NCBI RefSeq assembly: GCF_013362045.1 | Contig: NZ_JABFWW010000234.1 | Coordinates: 1-33,322, forward strand | Length of the DNA: 33,322 bases | DNA from: Frateuria sp. | Lineage (GTDB): Bacteria > Pseudomonadota > Gammaproteobacteria > Xanthomonadales > Rhodanobacteraceae | Direction of reading: 5' to 3' | Shown: piece by piece, positions 10,213-17,519 of the stretch | Layout of the letters: the number at the start of each line of letters is the position of its first letter | How positions within the stretch are numbered: the first letter of the stretch is position 1 | Program-made: the position numbers and the translations under genes | Notes under the pieces: model-generated | The model's database searches: none | Seen by the model: the letters and a program-made list of their open reading frames with translations, nothing else | What the model was told of the DNA's origin: nothing

Positions 10213-12530
10213 GCGACACCGGCCCATGCAAACCCGGCCAGTTCCGTGGCCGGCAGCGGGCGGGCGATGAAGAAGCCCTGGGCATGGTCGCAGCCGATCG
10301 CGGCCAGTTGCTCCAGCGCACCGGCATCCTCCACGCCCTCGGCCGTGACCTGGTAGCCCAGCCGGTGGCCCAGCTCGACGATGGAGCGCACGATGGTCTG
10401 ATCGCTGGTGTCGCGTGCCAGGTACCTGACGAAGGTCTGGTCGATCTTCAGCTCGCTCACCGGCAGATGACGCAGATAGGCGAATGCCGACTGACCGACG
10501 CCGAAGTCGTCCACGGCGATGCCTACGCCGAGGTCGGCCAGCCCCTTGAGCACGCGCAGGGCCTTCTCCGGCTCGCCGATCACGGCGCGCTCGGTGATTT
10601 CCACCGTGAGCTGCCCGGGCGGCAGGCCGTGGATCGCAAGCAGGCGCCCGATGCGCAGCGGCAACTCCACCTCCCCAAGGTCCCGGGCCGACAGGTTGAC
10701 CGCCACTTTCAACGCCTGCCCGCTCGCGTGCCAACGGCTCGCCTGCGAGATGCCCGCTGCGAGCGCCCAGCGTGTGAGCCGCTGGATGTTGCCGGTGTCC
10801 TCGGCCATGCCGATGAAGTCCTGCGGAGGCACCGAGCCGCGGCGCGGATGGTGCCAGCGCACCAGCGCCTCGACGCCGTCCACGCGTCCGGTGGCGAGCG
10901 CCAGCTTGGGCTGGTAGTGCAGCACCAGCTGGTCGTGGTCGAGCGCCTCGCGCAGCTCGCCCATCAGCGACAGGCGTTCGGCGCGGTGCGGATCGGTCGC
11001 TACCTCGTAGAAGGCCAGCGGCCGGCTGGCGCCGCTGGCCGTAAACTGGGCCACCTCGGCATGCCGCAACAGCACTGAGGCCAGCGCGCCGTCCTCCGGA
11101 TACATGGCGATGCCGATCGCGGGCAGGGTATCGATGCTGACGTCCGCCTCGACGTAGGGCGCGCCCAGCGCGTCGAGGATGCGCAGCGCCGACGCCATCG
11201 CCTCGGCGCGGTCGGCGCCGGCCAGCCAGGCGACGAACTGCGTATCGGTGGCGCGCGCCAGGCAGGCCCGTGCGGCGACCCGGCCCAGCCGCGCGCCGAC
11301 TTCGCGCATCAGCCGGTCGTACAGCCCGTGTCCCATCGTCTTGATGATGTCGGGCACTCGCGTGAGGCCGACCATCAACAGGGCCCCATGCGCGGCGCCG
11401 GCCTCGCGGGCGCGGTCGATCGTGGTTTCGATGGCTACGCGGTTGGGCAGCCCGGTAACGTGATCGTGCAGTGCCTGCTGGCGGATGCGTTCCTCGCGCT
11501 GGCGCACCGCTTCGGCCATGGTGCCGAAGGCGGCCGCGAGCTGGCCGAGCTCGTCGCGCCGGTCCAGGCTGGGCGGCGTGTGGTAGTCGCCCGCCTCGAT
11601 GCGCCGCGCCGCGCCAGCGAGCGATTCGACCGGGCGCGACACGCTGCGCGCGGCCAGCCACGCGCCGATCAGGCCCACGACGAGGCCCAGCGCGAGCAGC
11701 AGGCCCCAGGCGATCGCCACCGACCGGAACGGCCGCAGCGCGTCTTCCAGCGAATAGCCGAGCACGGCCACGACGGGCGCCGCACTGTGCGGCTGGCTCA
11801 GCGGCTGCGCAAGCACCAGATATTCGTGTCCGCGGATCATGCGCACGGCCGGCCTGGCCGGCAGGCCCTGCCCGGCCAGGCTGGCGACCAGCCCCGCATG
11901 CGTGGAGCTCTGGGCGACCGTGCGCCATGGCGAACCGGCCGGCCGTACTGCCAGTTCGATGTCGCCCGGCAACGCGGAAAGCTTGCCCAGATGGTCGAGC
12001 AGCGCATCGTCCAGCGGCACGTAGACCACCACCAGGCCGACCGGCTGCGGTGCGTAGATCGGCACGACCACTACCCAGTATGCCCTCGCCTGCAGCGTCA
12101 CCACCGCCGCGGTGCGCCGATCGAACGCATGCCCGGCCAGGTCGGGGAAGGCGAAGCGTTGGCCGCTGGCGCGGACGTCCGCGGTGTCCACCTCCACCAC
12201 GCCGTCGAGGCCGACCAGTTGCATGCGCGAAGCGCCCACCCGTCGCCCGTGGTTGCGCAGCACGGATAACACCGTGCCATGGTCGCGTTCGGCGATCGCC
12301 GAACGCAGTGCATAGTCGAGCGACAGCACCTCGACGTTGCCGGCCACGCGCGATGAAAGGTCGTCCATCTGCGCCACGAAGGCCTGCGCGTTGGTCGCCA
12401 ACCGGCGCTCGCCCTCGCTGACCAGCGCGCGGCGCGTCACCCCGTAGACCAGCGCGGCGGTGAGCAGCTGCACCGCCACGAGCGTCGCGACGAAGAACAG
12501 CGCAAGGCGGAGGCGGAAGCCGACGCGCAT
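10209..12530 (-). CDS. Membrane sensor with degenerate GGDEF and active-type EAL domain (c-di-GMP phosphodiesterase)
   Basis: 773 residues. TM helix 1 (about 9-31), a ~240-residue periplasmic sensor resembling a double-Cache/CHASE region, TM helix 2 (about 272-294), HAMP (about 295-348), a GGDEF-like domain (about 350-515) and EAL (about 520-765). The GGDEF signature is replaced by ATDTQ (427-431), so cyclase activity is not expected. The EAL domain keeps E554 (EAL), N612, E644, the DD pair in DDFG (674-675), K695, E731 and Q751, the metal- and substrate-binding set needed to hydrolyse cyclic-di-GMP to pGpG. The protein should sense a periplasmic signal and lower c-di-GMP. It starts 4 bases after the cupredoxin gene and overlaps the barrel gene, so the three form one operon. 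Confidence 0.92.
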   Translation of the reverse strand: MRVGFRLRLALFFVATLVAVQLLTAALVYGVTRRALVSEGERRLATNAQAFVAQMDDLSSRVAGNVEVLSLDYALRSAIAERDHGTVLSVLRNHGRRVGASRMQLVGLDGVVEVDTADVRASGQRFAFPDLAGHAFDRRTAAVVTLQARAYWVVVVPIYAPQPVGLVVVYVPLDDALLDHLGKLSALPGDIELAVRPAGSPWRTVAQSSTHAGLVASLAGQGLPARPAVRMIRGHEYLVLAQPLSQPHSAAPVVAVLGYSLEDALRPFRSVAIAWGLLLALGLVVGLIGAWLAARSVSRPVESLAGAARRIEAGDYHTPPSLDRRDELGQLAAAFGTMAEAVRQREERIRQQALHDHVTGLPNRVAIETTIDRAREAGAAHGALLMVGLTRVPDIIKTMGHGLYDRLMREVGARLGRVAARACLARATDTQFVAWLAGADRAEAMASALRILDALGAPYVEADVSIDTLPAIGIAMYPEDGALASVLLRHAEVAQFTASGASRPLAFYEVATDPHRAERLSLMGELREALDHDQLVLHYQPKLALATGRVDGVEALVRWHHPRRGSVPPQDFIGMAEDTGNIQRLTRWALAAGISQASRWHASGQALKVAVNLSARDLGEVELPLRIGRLLAIHGLPPGQLTVEITERAVIGEPEKALRVLKGLADLGVGIAVDDFGVGQSAFAYLRHLPVSELKIDQTFVRYLARDTSDQTIVRSIVELGHRLGYQVTAEGVEDAGALEQLAAIGCDHAQGFFIARPLPATELAGFAWAGVA

Positions 12531-12534
12531 GGAT

Positions 12535-13176
12535 CTAGTAGTCCAGGTGTTCGCGATCGGCCAACTTGCGCGGATCGGGAATCAGCGACAGGGTGAAGTC
12601 CACGTGCGCGTCCATGCCCTCCGCCAGCGTTGCCACTTCATGGGGCTGCGCCTGGCCCGGCCGCAGCTGCGGATGCCACACCTGCACCGTGTAGCGTCCG
12701 GGCGGCAGGTGCTCGAACACCACCTGTCCCTGCGAAGGCGTCACCAGCGCCTGCCCGGAGGTGATCACCAGGTAGGCGATCATGTGGTCGTGGATGTTGC
12801 AGCCCAGCGCGACCAGGCCGGTCTTGTCCAGGGTCAACGGCGGCGAGCTCTCGCCCGGCCGCAGCAGGAACTCGAACGCCTTGGCTGCGGAGAACGAATA
12901 GACATGGTGGCGGGTGCCGTCGCTGTTGCGAAACACCACTCGGTCGCCCGGGTGGACGACCTGCACGTAGGGAATGAACGTCTCGTCGCGCTGGTCGACG
13001 TAGCGCGTCGCAGGCCGGGACGACGGCCCGGCCTGCGGCATCGCAGGCGTCAGGCTCACCACCGCGTCACCCACCGCATGCCCGCCCGAATCGTTGACCC
13101 GCACCACCAGTTGGCCCGCCCATAGCGGGCCCGTGCTGCCGGCCAGCAGCCATGCCATGACGAATCGCCAGCGCAT
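12535..13176 (-). CDS. Exported cupredoxin-fold protein (methylamine-utilization/plastocyanin-like)
   Basis: 213 residues from ATG 13176, with a signal peptide ending near WAG (about residue 20). The sequence RNSDGTRHHVYSF (about 83-95) and GCNIHDHM (about 125-132) together supply the His, Cys, His and Met ligands of a type-1 copper centre (roughly H91, C126, H129, M132). The C-terminal half is a beta-sandwich extension (PPGRYTVQVWHPQ). Proteins of this type are often named methylamine utilization protein, but no methylamine dehydrogenase genes are nearby. A periplasmic electron carrier or copper/redox sensor is the sensible reading. A GTG at 13185 is possible, but GGGGAG is better spaced for ATG 13176. 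First gene of the trio with the EAL sensor and the barrel protein. Confidence 0.85.
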   Translation of the reverse strand: MRWRFVMAWLLAGSTGPLWAGQLVVRVNDSGGHAVGDAVVSLTPAMPQAGPSSRPATRYVDQRDETFIPYVQVVHPGDRVVFRNSDGTRHHVYSFSAAKAFEFLLRPGESSPPLTLDKTGLVALGCNIHDHMIAYLVITSGQALVTPSQGQVVFEHLPPGRYTVQVWHPQLRPGQAQPHEVATLAEGMDAHVDFTLSLIPDPRKLADREHLDY

Positions 13177-13449
13177 GACGCGCACTCCCCTGGATTCCCC
13201 TGCGCTAGCCTAACCCAGGCATCCGCGCAGCGGTCAATTCACCATGACATGCCGCAGCCCGTGCGATACATCCCAACCCTTGGGCAGGTACGGCCCAGGC
13301 GCAACCCTGCCCTTGCCGTACGCGCATCCGGTGGTGCCTGCCGATCCGCATGAACGCCGATGGCGGCATGGGTCGACGCGGCTTTCCGAAGACTACGCCG
13401 CAATTACGCGGCGCCGCTTAGCGTGCCGGATCCGCATCGAGAAGCACGA

Positions 13450-14325
13450 ATGCACGAGGACCGAGACGACGACACTGGGCCCAGCGCCGCCGATGGCGCG
13501 CGCGGAGGCTTTTCGCTTTCGCGCAAGGAGCGCGGCGAGGTCGAGCAGAAGCGCCCGCCACGGGTGGCCGTGCTGCACGAAACCATTCGTCTGGAAGGCG
13601 AAGCGGAACTGGGCCGCAGCATTCCCGCGCTCGGCTGGTCGGCGCTGGCGGCCGGGCTGTCGATGGGGTTTTCGATGCTCGCGCGCGGCCTGCTGCATCG
13701 CTACCTCGATGGCGCACCCGCGGGCTTCCTGGTCGAAAGCCTGGGCTACCCGTTCGGGTTCCTGGTGGTGATCCTCGCCCGCCAGCAGTTGTTCACCGAG
13801 AACACCATGACCGCGGTGTTGCCGCTGATGACCCAGCCGAGCCTGCGCAAGCTCGGCGCGCTGTTGCGGCTGTGGTCGGTGGTGTTCGCGGGCAACCTGG
13901 TCGGCACCGGCCTGTTCGCCTACGGCATCCTGCACATGCAGCTGTTCGACCAGGCCACCCAGGCCGCATTGCTGGACATCGGCAACCAGGTCATGGGCAA
14001 TTCCCCGCTGCAGATGTTCACCAAGGGCATCGTCGCCGGCTGGCTGATCGCCACCATGGTGTGGCTGGTGCCGGCGGCGGAAGCTTCGAAGATCACTGTG
14101 ATCGTGCTGACCACCTACCTGATCGCGCTGGGCGGCTTCACGCACATCATCGTCGGCTCGGTGGAGACGCTCTACCTGGTGTTCGCGCATGCGCTTCCCT
14201 TCGCGGCCTTCGTCGCGCATTTCGCGCTGCCGACGCTGGCCGGCAACATCGTCGGCGGAAGCTGCATCTTTGCGCTGATCAGCCATGCCCAGGTCCGCAG
14301 CGACGAAGCCGAAGGGAGAGGCTGA
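13450..14325 (+). CDS. Formate/nitrite transporter (FNT) family protein
   Basis: 291 residues. A polar N-terminal tail (about 1-45, with FSLSRKERGEVEQKRPPR) precedes about six TM helices starting near IPALGWSALAAGLSMGFSML. FNT-like features include the repeated small-residue helices, YPFGFLVVILARQQLFTENT, the SVVFAGNLVGTGLFAYGI segment, and the C-terminal GGFTHIIVGSVETLYL and LPTLAGNIVGGSCIFALISHAQV. FNT channels are pentameric inner-membrane anion channels for formate, nitrite or hydrosulfide; this long-tailed, YfdC-like branch has no firm substrate. ATG 13450 is supported by GAGAAG upstream; ATG 13360 would add 30 residues. It is divergent from the cupredoxin operon across 273 bp in which I see no clear promoter or FNR-type site. 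Confidence 0.88.
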   Translation: MHEDRDDDTGPSAADGARGGFSLSRKERGEVEQKRPPRVAVLHETIRLEGEAELGRSIPALGWSALAAGLSMGFSMLARGLLHRYLDGAPAGFLVESLGYPFGFLVVILARQQLFTENTMTAVLPLMTQPSLRKLGALLRLWSVVFAGNLVGTGLFAYGILHMQLFDQATQAALLDIGNQVMGNSPLQMFTKGIVAGWLIATMVWLVPAAEASKITVIVLTTYLIALGGFTHIIVGSVETLYLVFAHALPFAAFVAHFALPTLAGNIVGGSCIFALISHAQVRSDEAEGRG

Positions 14326-14386
14326 GGCGCAGCGGCAGCGCAAGAACCGGAGAGCGCGCGTCCCCGCAACGGCGCATCCTGCAACC

Positions 14387-15127
14387 ATGCCTACGCTCAT
14401 AGATGACGCCTCGGCCGGCACACCGCTCGCGGCACTGCAAGCCGTGGACTGGAACTCCGCGCATGCTGCGCTGGATGCGTCCGGCTACGCCCTGCTGCCC
14501 GCGCTGCTGAGCGCCGAGGCCTGCCGCGCGGTGGCCGCGTTCTATCTTCATCCGGAGCACTTCCGCAGCCGGGTGGTGATGGCCCGCCACGGGTTCGGAC
14601 GCGGCGAGTACCAATACTTCGGCTATCCGTTGCCGCCTCTGGTGGATGCGCTGCGCACGGCCGCATATGCCCGATTGGCGCCGCTGGCCAATTGCTGGAA
14701 CGAGGCCATGGGTATCGACGTGCGCTATCCGCCGACGCACGCCGATTTCCTCGCGCGTTGCCACGCCGCAGGCCAGGTCCGCCCCACGCCGTTGCTGTTG
14801 CGCTACCAGGCCGGCGACTACAACTGCCTGCACCAGGATCTCTACGGCGAGCATGTGTTCCCGCTGCAGTTGGCGGTGCTGTTGTCGTCGCCCGGCATCG
14901 ACTTCACGGGAGGCGAGTTCGTGTTGACCGAACAGCGCCCGCGCCTGCAATCGCGCGCCGAGGTCGTGCCACTGGGTCAGGGTGATGCCGTGGTGTTCGC
15001 CGTGCGCCAGCGACCCGTGCGCGGCGTGCGCGGCTACTTCCGCGCAAATCTGCGCCATGGCGTGAGCCGGCTGCACAGCGGCTGCCGGCATACTTTGGGA
15101 ATCATCTTTCATGACGCGGCTCCATAA
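14387..15127 (+). CDS. 2-oxoglutarate/Fe(II)-dependent oxygenase family protein
   Basis: 246 residues. The HxD iron-ligand motif is at H149-Q-D151 within NCLHQDLYGEHVFPLQ, followed by TGGEFVLTEQRPR, QGDAVVF, and the distal region RANLRHGVSRLHSGCRHTLGIIFHDA that supplies the third ligand (H224 or H235) and a 2OG-binding Arg. This matches the small prolyl-4-hydroxylase-like cytoplasmic family that bacterial annotation lists as 2OG-Fe(II) oxygenase (COG3826-like). Substrate unknown; members have been linked to protein or nucleic-acid hydroxylation and repair, which the sequence cannot settle. ATG 14387 is chosen because homologous sequence begins soon after it; the same frame is open upstream to 14285, overlapping the transporter. 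It probably shares the transporter's transcript. Confidence 0.85.
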   Translation: MPTLIDDASAGTPLAALQAVDWNSAHAALDASGYALLPALLSAEACRAVAAFYLHPEHFRSRVVMARHGFGRGEYQYFGYPLPPLVDALRTAAYARLAPLANCWNEAMGIDVRYPPTHADFLARCHAAGQVRPTPLLLRYQAGDYNCLHQDLYGEHVFPLQLAVLLSSPGIDFTGGEFVLTEQRPRLQSRAEVVPLGQGDAVVFAVRQRPVRGVRGYFRANLRHGVSRLHSGCRHTLGIIFHDAAP

Positions 15128-15749
15128 ATGAAAAGCCAACGCATAGCGGCGATCTGCAGCTCGCAATTGACGGCAGCGCATCGCTCCCTCGACGTCGCTC
15201 TCGCATGTCGTCAGGCTCGCGCCTTCACGAAGACGATGCGCCGCAAACGGCCGCAGATTCGCGCCGGCGAAACGACGGCGCGGCGTAACCACACCATGAC
15301 GTTCACCTGTCCGCGATGCGAAATGGATGAACGTGAGTCGAACATGAATCGACCGGTGCCGGCACTTGCCAGAGGCGATGGTCGCCACTACGCTCCCGCC
15401 CACTTTCGATGATGCCCACCAGCTTCGGGCATCTGCACGCGACGAACCGGAGGGGTCCGGATCGGCGCGACCCGGCAGAACACCGCCGGATGGAATGACC
15501 GCTCCCCGCGGAACAATCAAAGCAGCAGCCGCCTTCGAGCAGACCGCACGCGGTCGCGAGTGGCAGTGCGCGCAATGACTACGCCGGTTTCGTACCGCCG
15601 GTCGAACGCCACAATCCCGTGGCAAAGCGTCGCGACTTGGTTTCGGCCGCGACGATTCATCCAGGTGGAAAACGGCCTGCCCGCCCGTCCACCGCAACGG
15701 CGTACGAGATGGAACTTTTGTCTCGTACGTACAGCACGCTGGAGGCAGA
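15128..15749. other. Intergenic region of ~620 bp without a supportable gene
   Basis: Short frames exist on both strands (up to about 94 codons from 15128, and 70 and 90 codons around 15300-15580). None has a recognisable domain, a good ribosome binding site or the strong third-position GC bias of the neighbours. The base composition is visibly less GC-rich than in flanking genes. The only clear structure is the inverted repeat at 15701-15729. It may hold the promoter of the hydrolase gene, a small RNA, or the remains of a lost gene. Confidence 0.6.
15701..15729 (+). repeat. Perfect 9-bp inverted repeat upstream of the cell-wall hydrolase gene
   Basis: CGTACGAGA (15701-15709) and TCTCGTACG (15721-15729) are perfect inverted copies separated by 11 bases. 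The repeat ends 20 bases before the ATG at 15750 and just upstream of a GGAGG ribosome binding site (about 15740). It could be a repressor operator or, as RNA, a 5'-leader hairpin next to the ribosome binding site. Confidence 0.7.
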
Positions 15750-16184
15750 ATGAAACTTTCCATGCTGTTGTGGCTGACGTCCGTTCTGCCCCAGCCGATC
15801 GCCGATCAGGCCTGCCTGGCGACGACCGTGTACCTGGAGGCACGCAGCGAGACCACCATCGGCCAGCTCGCCGTGGCGGAAGTCGCGCTGCGACGCCGCG
15901 AACGCGGCCGCTGGGGCGATACGGTCTGCAAGGTGGTCGCCGCACCACACCAGTTCGCCATCACCGCCACACCTGGTTCCTACGACATCACCAACTTCGC
16001 CGCTTTCGCGAAGGCATGGAAAGTCGCCGGCACCTCGATGGAGAACTGGGCGCTTCCGCTCGCGCAGCGCCAGTTGCTGGTGCCGCATGCGGACCATTTC
16101 GCCACCGTGGCCATCGCGCCGGACTGGTCGCTGAACCACACCAGCACCACCATCGGCGAACACCGCTTCTACGCGGTCAACTGA
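15750..16184 (+). CDS. Cell-wall hydrolase, SleB-type (Hydrolase_2) domain
   Basis: 144 residues. After a short hydrophobic N-terminus (about 1-17) comes the SleB/CwlJ-like lytic domain: ACLATTVYLEARSE with the expected catalytic Glu, GQLAVAEVALRRRERGRWGDTVCKVV, then the HQFA element and a C-terminal HADHFATVAI...HRFYAVN. Such domains cleave peptidoglycan glycan strands as lytic transglycosylases, and in Gram-negatives they act in the periplasm. No LysM or SPOR targeting domain is present, and the N-terminus is short for a signal peptide, so export is likely but not certain. It stands alone, followed by a strong terminator, and is preceded by a 9-bp inverted repeat that may regulate it. Confidence 0.85.
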   Translation: MKLSMLLWLTSVLPQPIADQACLATTVYLEARSETTIGQLAVAEVALRRRERGRWGDTVCKVVAAPHQFAITATPGSYDITNFAAFAKAWKVAGTSMENWALPLAQRQLLVPHADHFATVAIAPDWSLNHTSTTIGEHRFYAVN

Positions 16185-16211
16185 CGCACGGCTTAGAATC
16201 GGACCCACAAA

Positions 16212-16235
16212 AAAGGCCCTCGCAAGAGGGCCTTT
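16212..16235. terminator. Bidirectional Rho-independent terminator
   Basis: AAAGGCCCTC (16212-16221), loop GCAA, and GAGGGCCTTT (16226-16235) form a perfect 10-bp stem with a stable tetraloop. A-rich sequence to the left and T-rich sequence to the right make it work in both directions, ending the hydrolase transcript (plus) and the glycine-zipper lipoprotein transcript (minus). Confidence 0.93.
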
Positions 16236-16259
16236 CGTTTGGACGTATGGATGTCCAAA

Positions 16260-16745
16260 TCACATGGCATAGACGTGATCGCCGCGGACCTGGACGTAAT
16301 CACCCACCCGCAGGCCAGGATCCTCGCTCTGGGTCACCGTGGCGTACTGGCCATTGTCCAGGCGAACCGTGATCCGCCAGGCCGGTACGTCGCCATTGCC
16401 GGTGCGCTTCCCGACCTGGTTGCCGACCACGCCGCCCGCCACCGCGCCGGCAACCGTCGCCGCCTTGCGGCCGTTGCCCTTGCCGATCTGGTTGCCCAAC
16501 ACGCCGCCCGCCACTGCGCCGATCACCGCGCCGAGCGTACCGTGCCCTCCGTTCTGCACGTAAACCTGCTGGACGTCCTGTACCACGCCGCAATTGGGGC
16601 AACGCGTGGTCCCGTAGCCGGAACTCTGGTAGCCATCATGGCTCCGATAGCCACCATCGCCATAAGGCCCCGTGGCGCAGCCGCCCAGCACGAGGCTGCT
16701 GCCCAGCACGGCAGCCAGCACGAGATTGCGGGATTGAACGGTCAT
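16260..16745 (-). CDS. Glycine-zipper 2TM lipoprotein with a CPNCG motif
   Basis: 161 residues. A lipoprotein signal ends LVLGGC with the lipidated Cys at residue 23. A Tyr/Gly-rich stretch (24-46) leads to CPNCG (about 49-53), a possible disulfide or metal site. Next comes a glycine-zipper hairpin (about 70-113: GAVIGAVAGGVLGNQIG ... GAVAGGVVGNQVG) as in the 17-kDa surface antigen/SlyB family, and a C-terminal beta domain (WRITVRLDNGQYATVTQSEDPGLRVGDYVQV). Likely an outer-membrane lipoprotein with envelope-stabilising function. GAGGAG lies upstream of ATG 16745. The next gene on the same strand encodes a paralogue. Confidence 0.87.
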   Translation of the reverse strand: MTVQSRNLVLAAVLGSSLVLGGCATGPYGDGGYRSHDGYQSSGYGTTRCPNCGVVQDVQQVYVQNGGHGTLGAVIGAVAGGVLGNQIGKGNGRKAATVAGAVAGGVVGNQVGKRTGNGDVPAWRITVRLDNGQYATVTQSEDPGLRVGDYVQVRGDHVYAM

Positions 16746-16819
16746 GGCACGACTCCTCTGGTGGGTTCGCCGATGATCGCGCGCGGTCCGTCCATGGACC
16801 GCATGGGTGGCGTCTGTCT

Positions 16820-17404
16820 TCAGTGCGCGTCGGAAACGGCGACCACGCCCTCCTGCACCTGGACCCGGTCACCCGGATCATGATCCATCCGCACGGTGCG
16901 GGTGACGCCGTTGTATTCGTAGCGCACGTCGTAGCCCACCACCTTGCTGCCGCTGTCGTTGACCGACTCGCACTTGCGTTCGGTCGACGTGGTGACGTTG
17001 GCGTGCTGGCGGTTCTCCTGGATCTTCTTGCCGGCATAGCCGCCGGCCACGGCACCTGCCACCGTGGCCAGGGTCCTGCCCTTGCCGCCGCCCACCTGGT
17101 TGCCCAGCAGGCCGCCGGCGATCGCACCGATTGCCGTGCCGGCGATCTGGTGCTGGTCCTTGGGCGGCTCGCTGTTGGTGACTACTTCGTCGTGGCACGT
17201 CTGGCGAGGATTGTTCACCGTCTTGCGCACCGGGTCGACGCTCACCACACGTGCATACTTGGCGCCGGGCGCGCCAGCCTCGGCACTGGACGCCCCATTG
17301 GCCAGGCCGGCGTCGGCGCTGGCGTCGCGGTTGCAAGCCGAAATGCCCATCGCGAGTGCAGCCGCGATCCCCACGTGAAGCGCACTGACCATCAACCTGC
17401 TCAT
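16820..17404 (-). CDS. Glycine-zipper 2TM lipoprotein (paralogue of the neighbouring one)
   Basis: 194 residues. Lipobox GISAC with Cys at residue 24, then a low-complexity linker, a region with one Cys (RQTCHDEVV), the glycine zipper (about 90-130: GTAIGAIAGGLLGNQVG ... GAVAGGYAGKKI) and a C-terminal beta domain (VVGYDVRYEYNGVTRTVRMDHDPGDRVQV). The architecture matches the neighbouring lipoprotein but without CPNCG. Predicted outer-membrane or periplasm-facing lipoprotein of the SlyB/17-kDa antigen type; function in envelope integrity is inferred from the family. ATG 17404 has a clear AAGGAGA eight to ten bases upstream; the same frame is open farther upstream but without a signal peptide. 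Confidence 0.87.
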   Translation of the reverse strand: MSRLMVSALHVGIAAALAMGISACNRDASADAGLANGASSAEAGAPGAKYARVVSVDPVRKTVNNPRQTCHDEVVTNSEPPKDQHQIAGTAIGAIAGGLLGNQVGGGKGRTLATVAGAVAGGYAGKKIQENRQHANVTTSTERKCESVNDSGSKVVGYDVRYEYNGVTRTVRMDHDPGDRVQVQEGVVAVSDAH

Positions 17405-17430
17405 GACTTCGATCTCCTTCGTTCTATCGC

Positions 17431-17447
17431 GGCGCGCGGAGCGCGCC
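17431..17447 (-). repeat. 7-bp inverted repeat in the leader of the glycine-zipper gene
   Basis: GGCGCGC-GGA-GCGCGCC is a perfect 7-bp stem with a 3-base loop, located about 27 bases upstream of ATG 17404 and just before its ribosome binding site, in the 115-bp gap to the divergent tatD gene. It may be an operator or a leader hairpin. Confidence 0.4.
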
Positions 17448-17519
17448 ATGCGCCCGCCACTCACCTGCGAAACCATTGAACCTTCGCCATACTGAATCCG
17501 ACCTAGACATTCCTTGCCT

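Noticed and set aside
8977-11928. Apparent 983-codon minus-strand protein
   Set aside because: Its first two thirds run out of frame through the GGDEF-EAL gene and are Arg/Ala/Gly-rich nonsense. Only the part from 10212, with a signal peptide, is the real barrel protein.
12535-13176. Part of a methylamine dehydrogenase cluster
   Set aside because: The family name suggests it, but no mau catalytic or maturation genes are nearby; only the cupredoxin fold and copper ligands are supported.
14279-15763. 494-codon minus-strand open frame covering the oxygenase and the gap
   Set aside because: No domain, no ribosome binding site, and it is antisense to a clear 2OG-Fe(II) oxygenase. The part over the gap has no gene-like codon bias.
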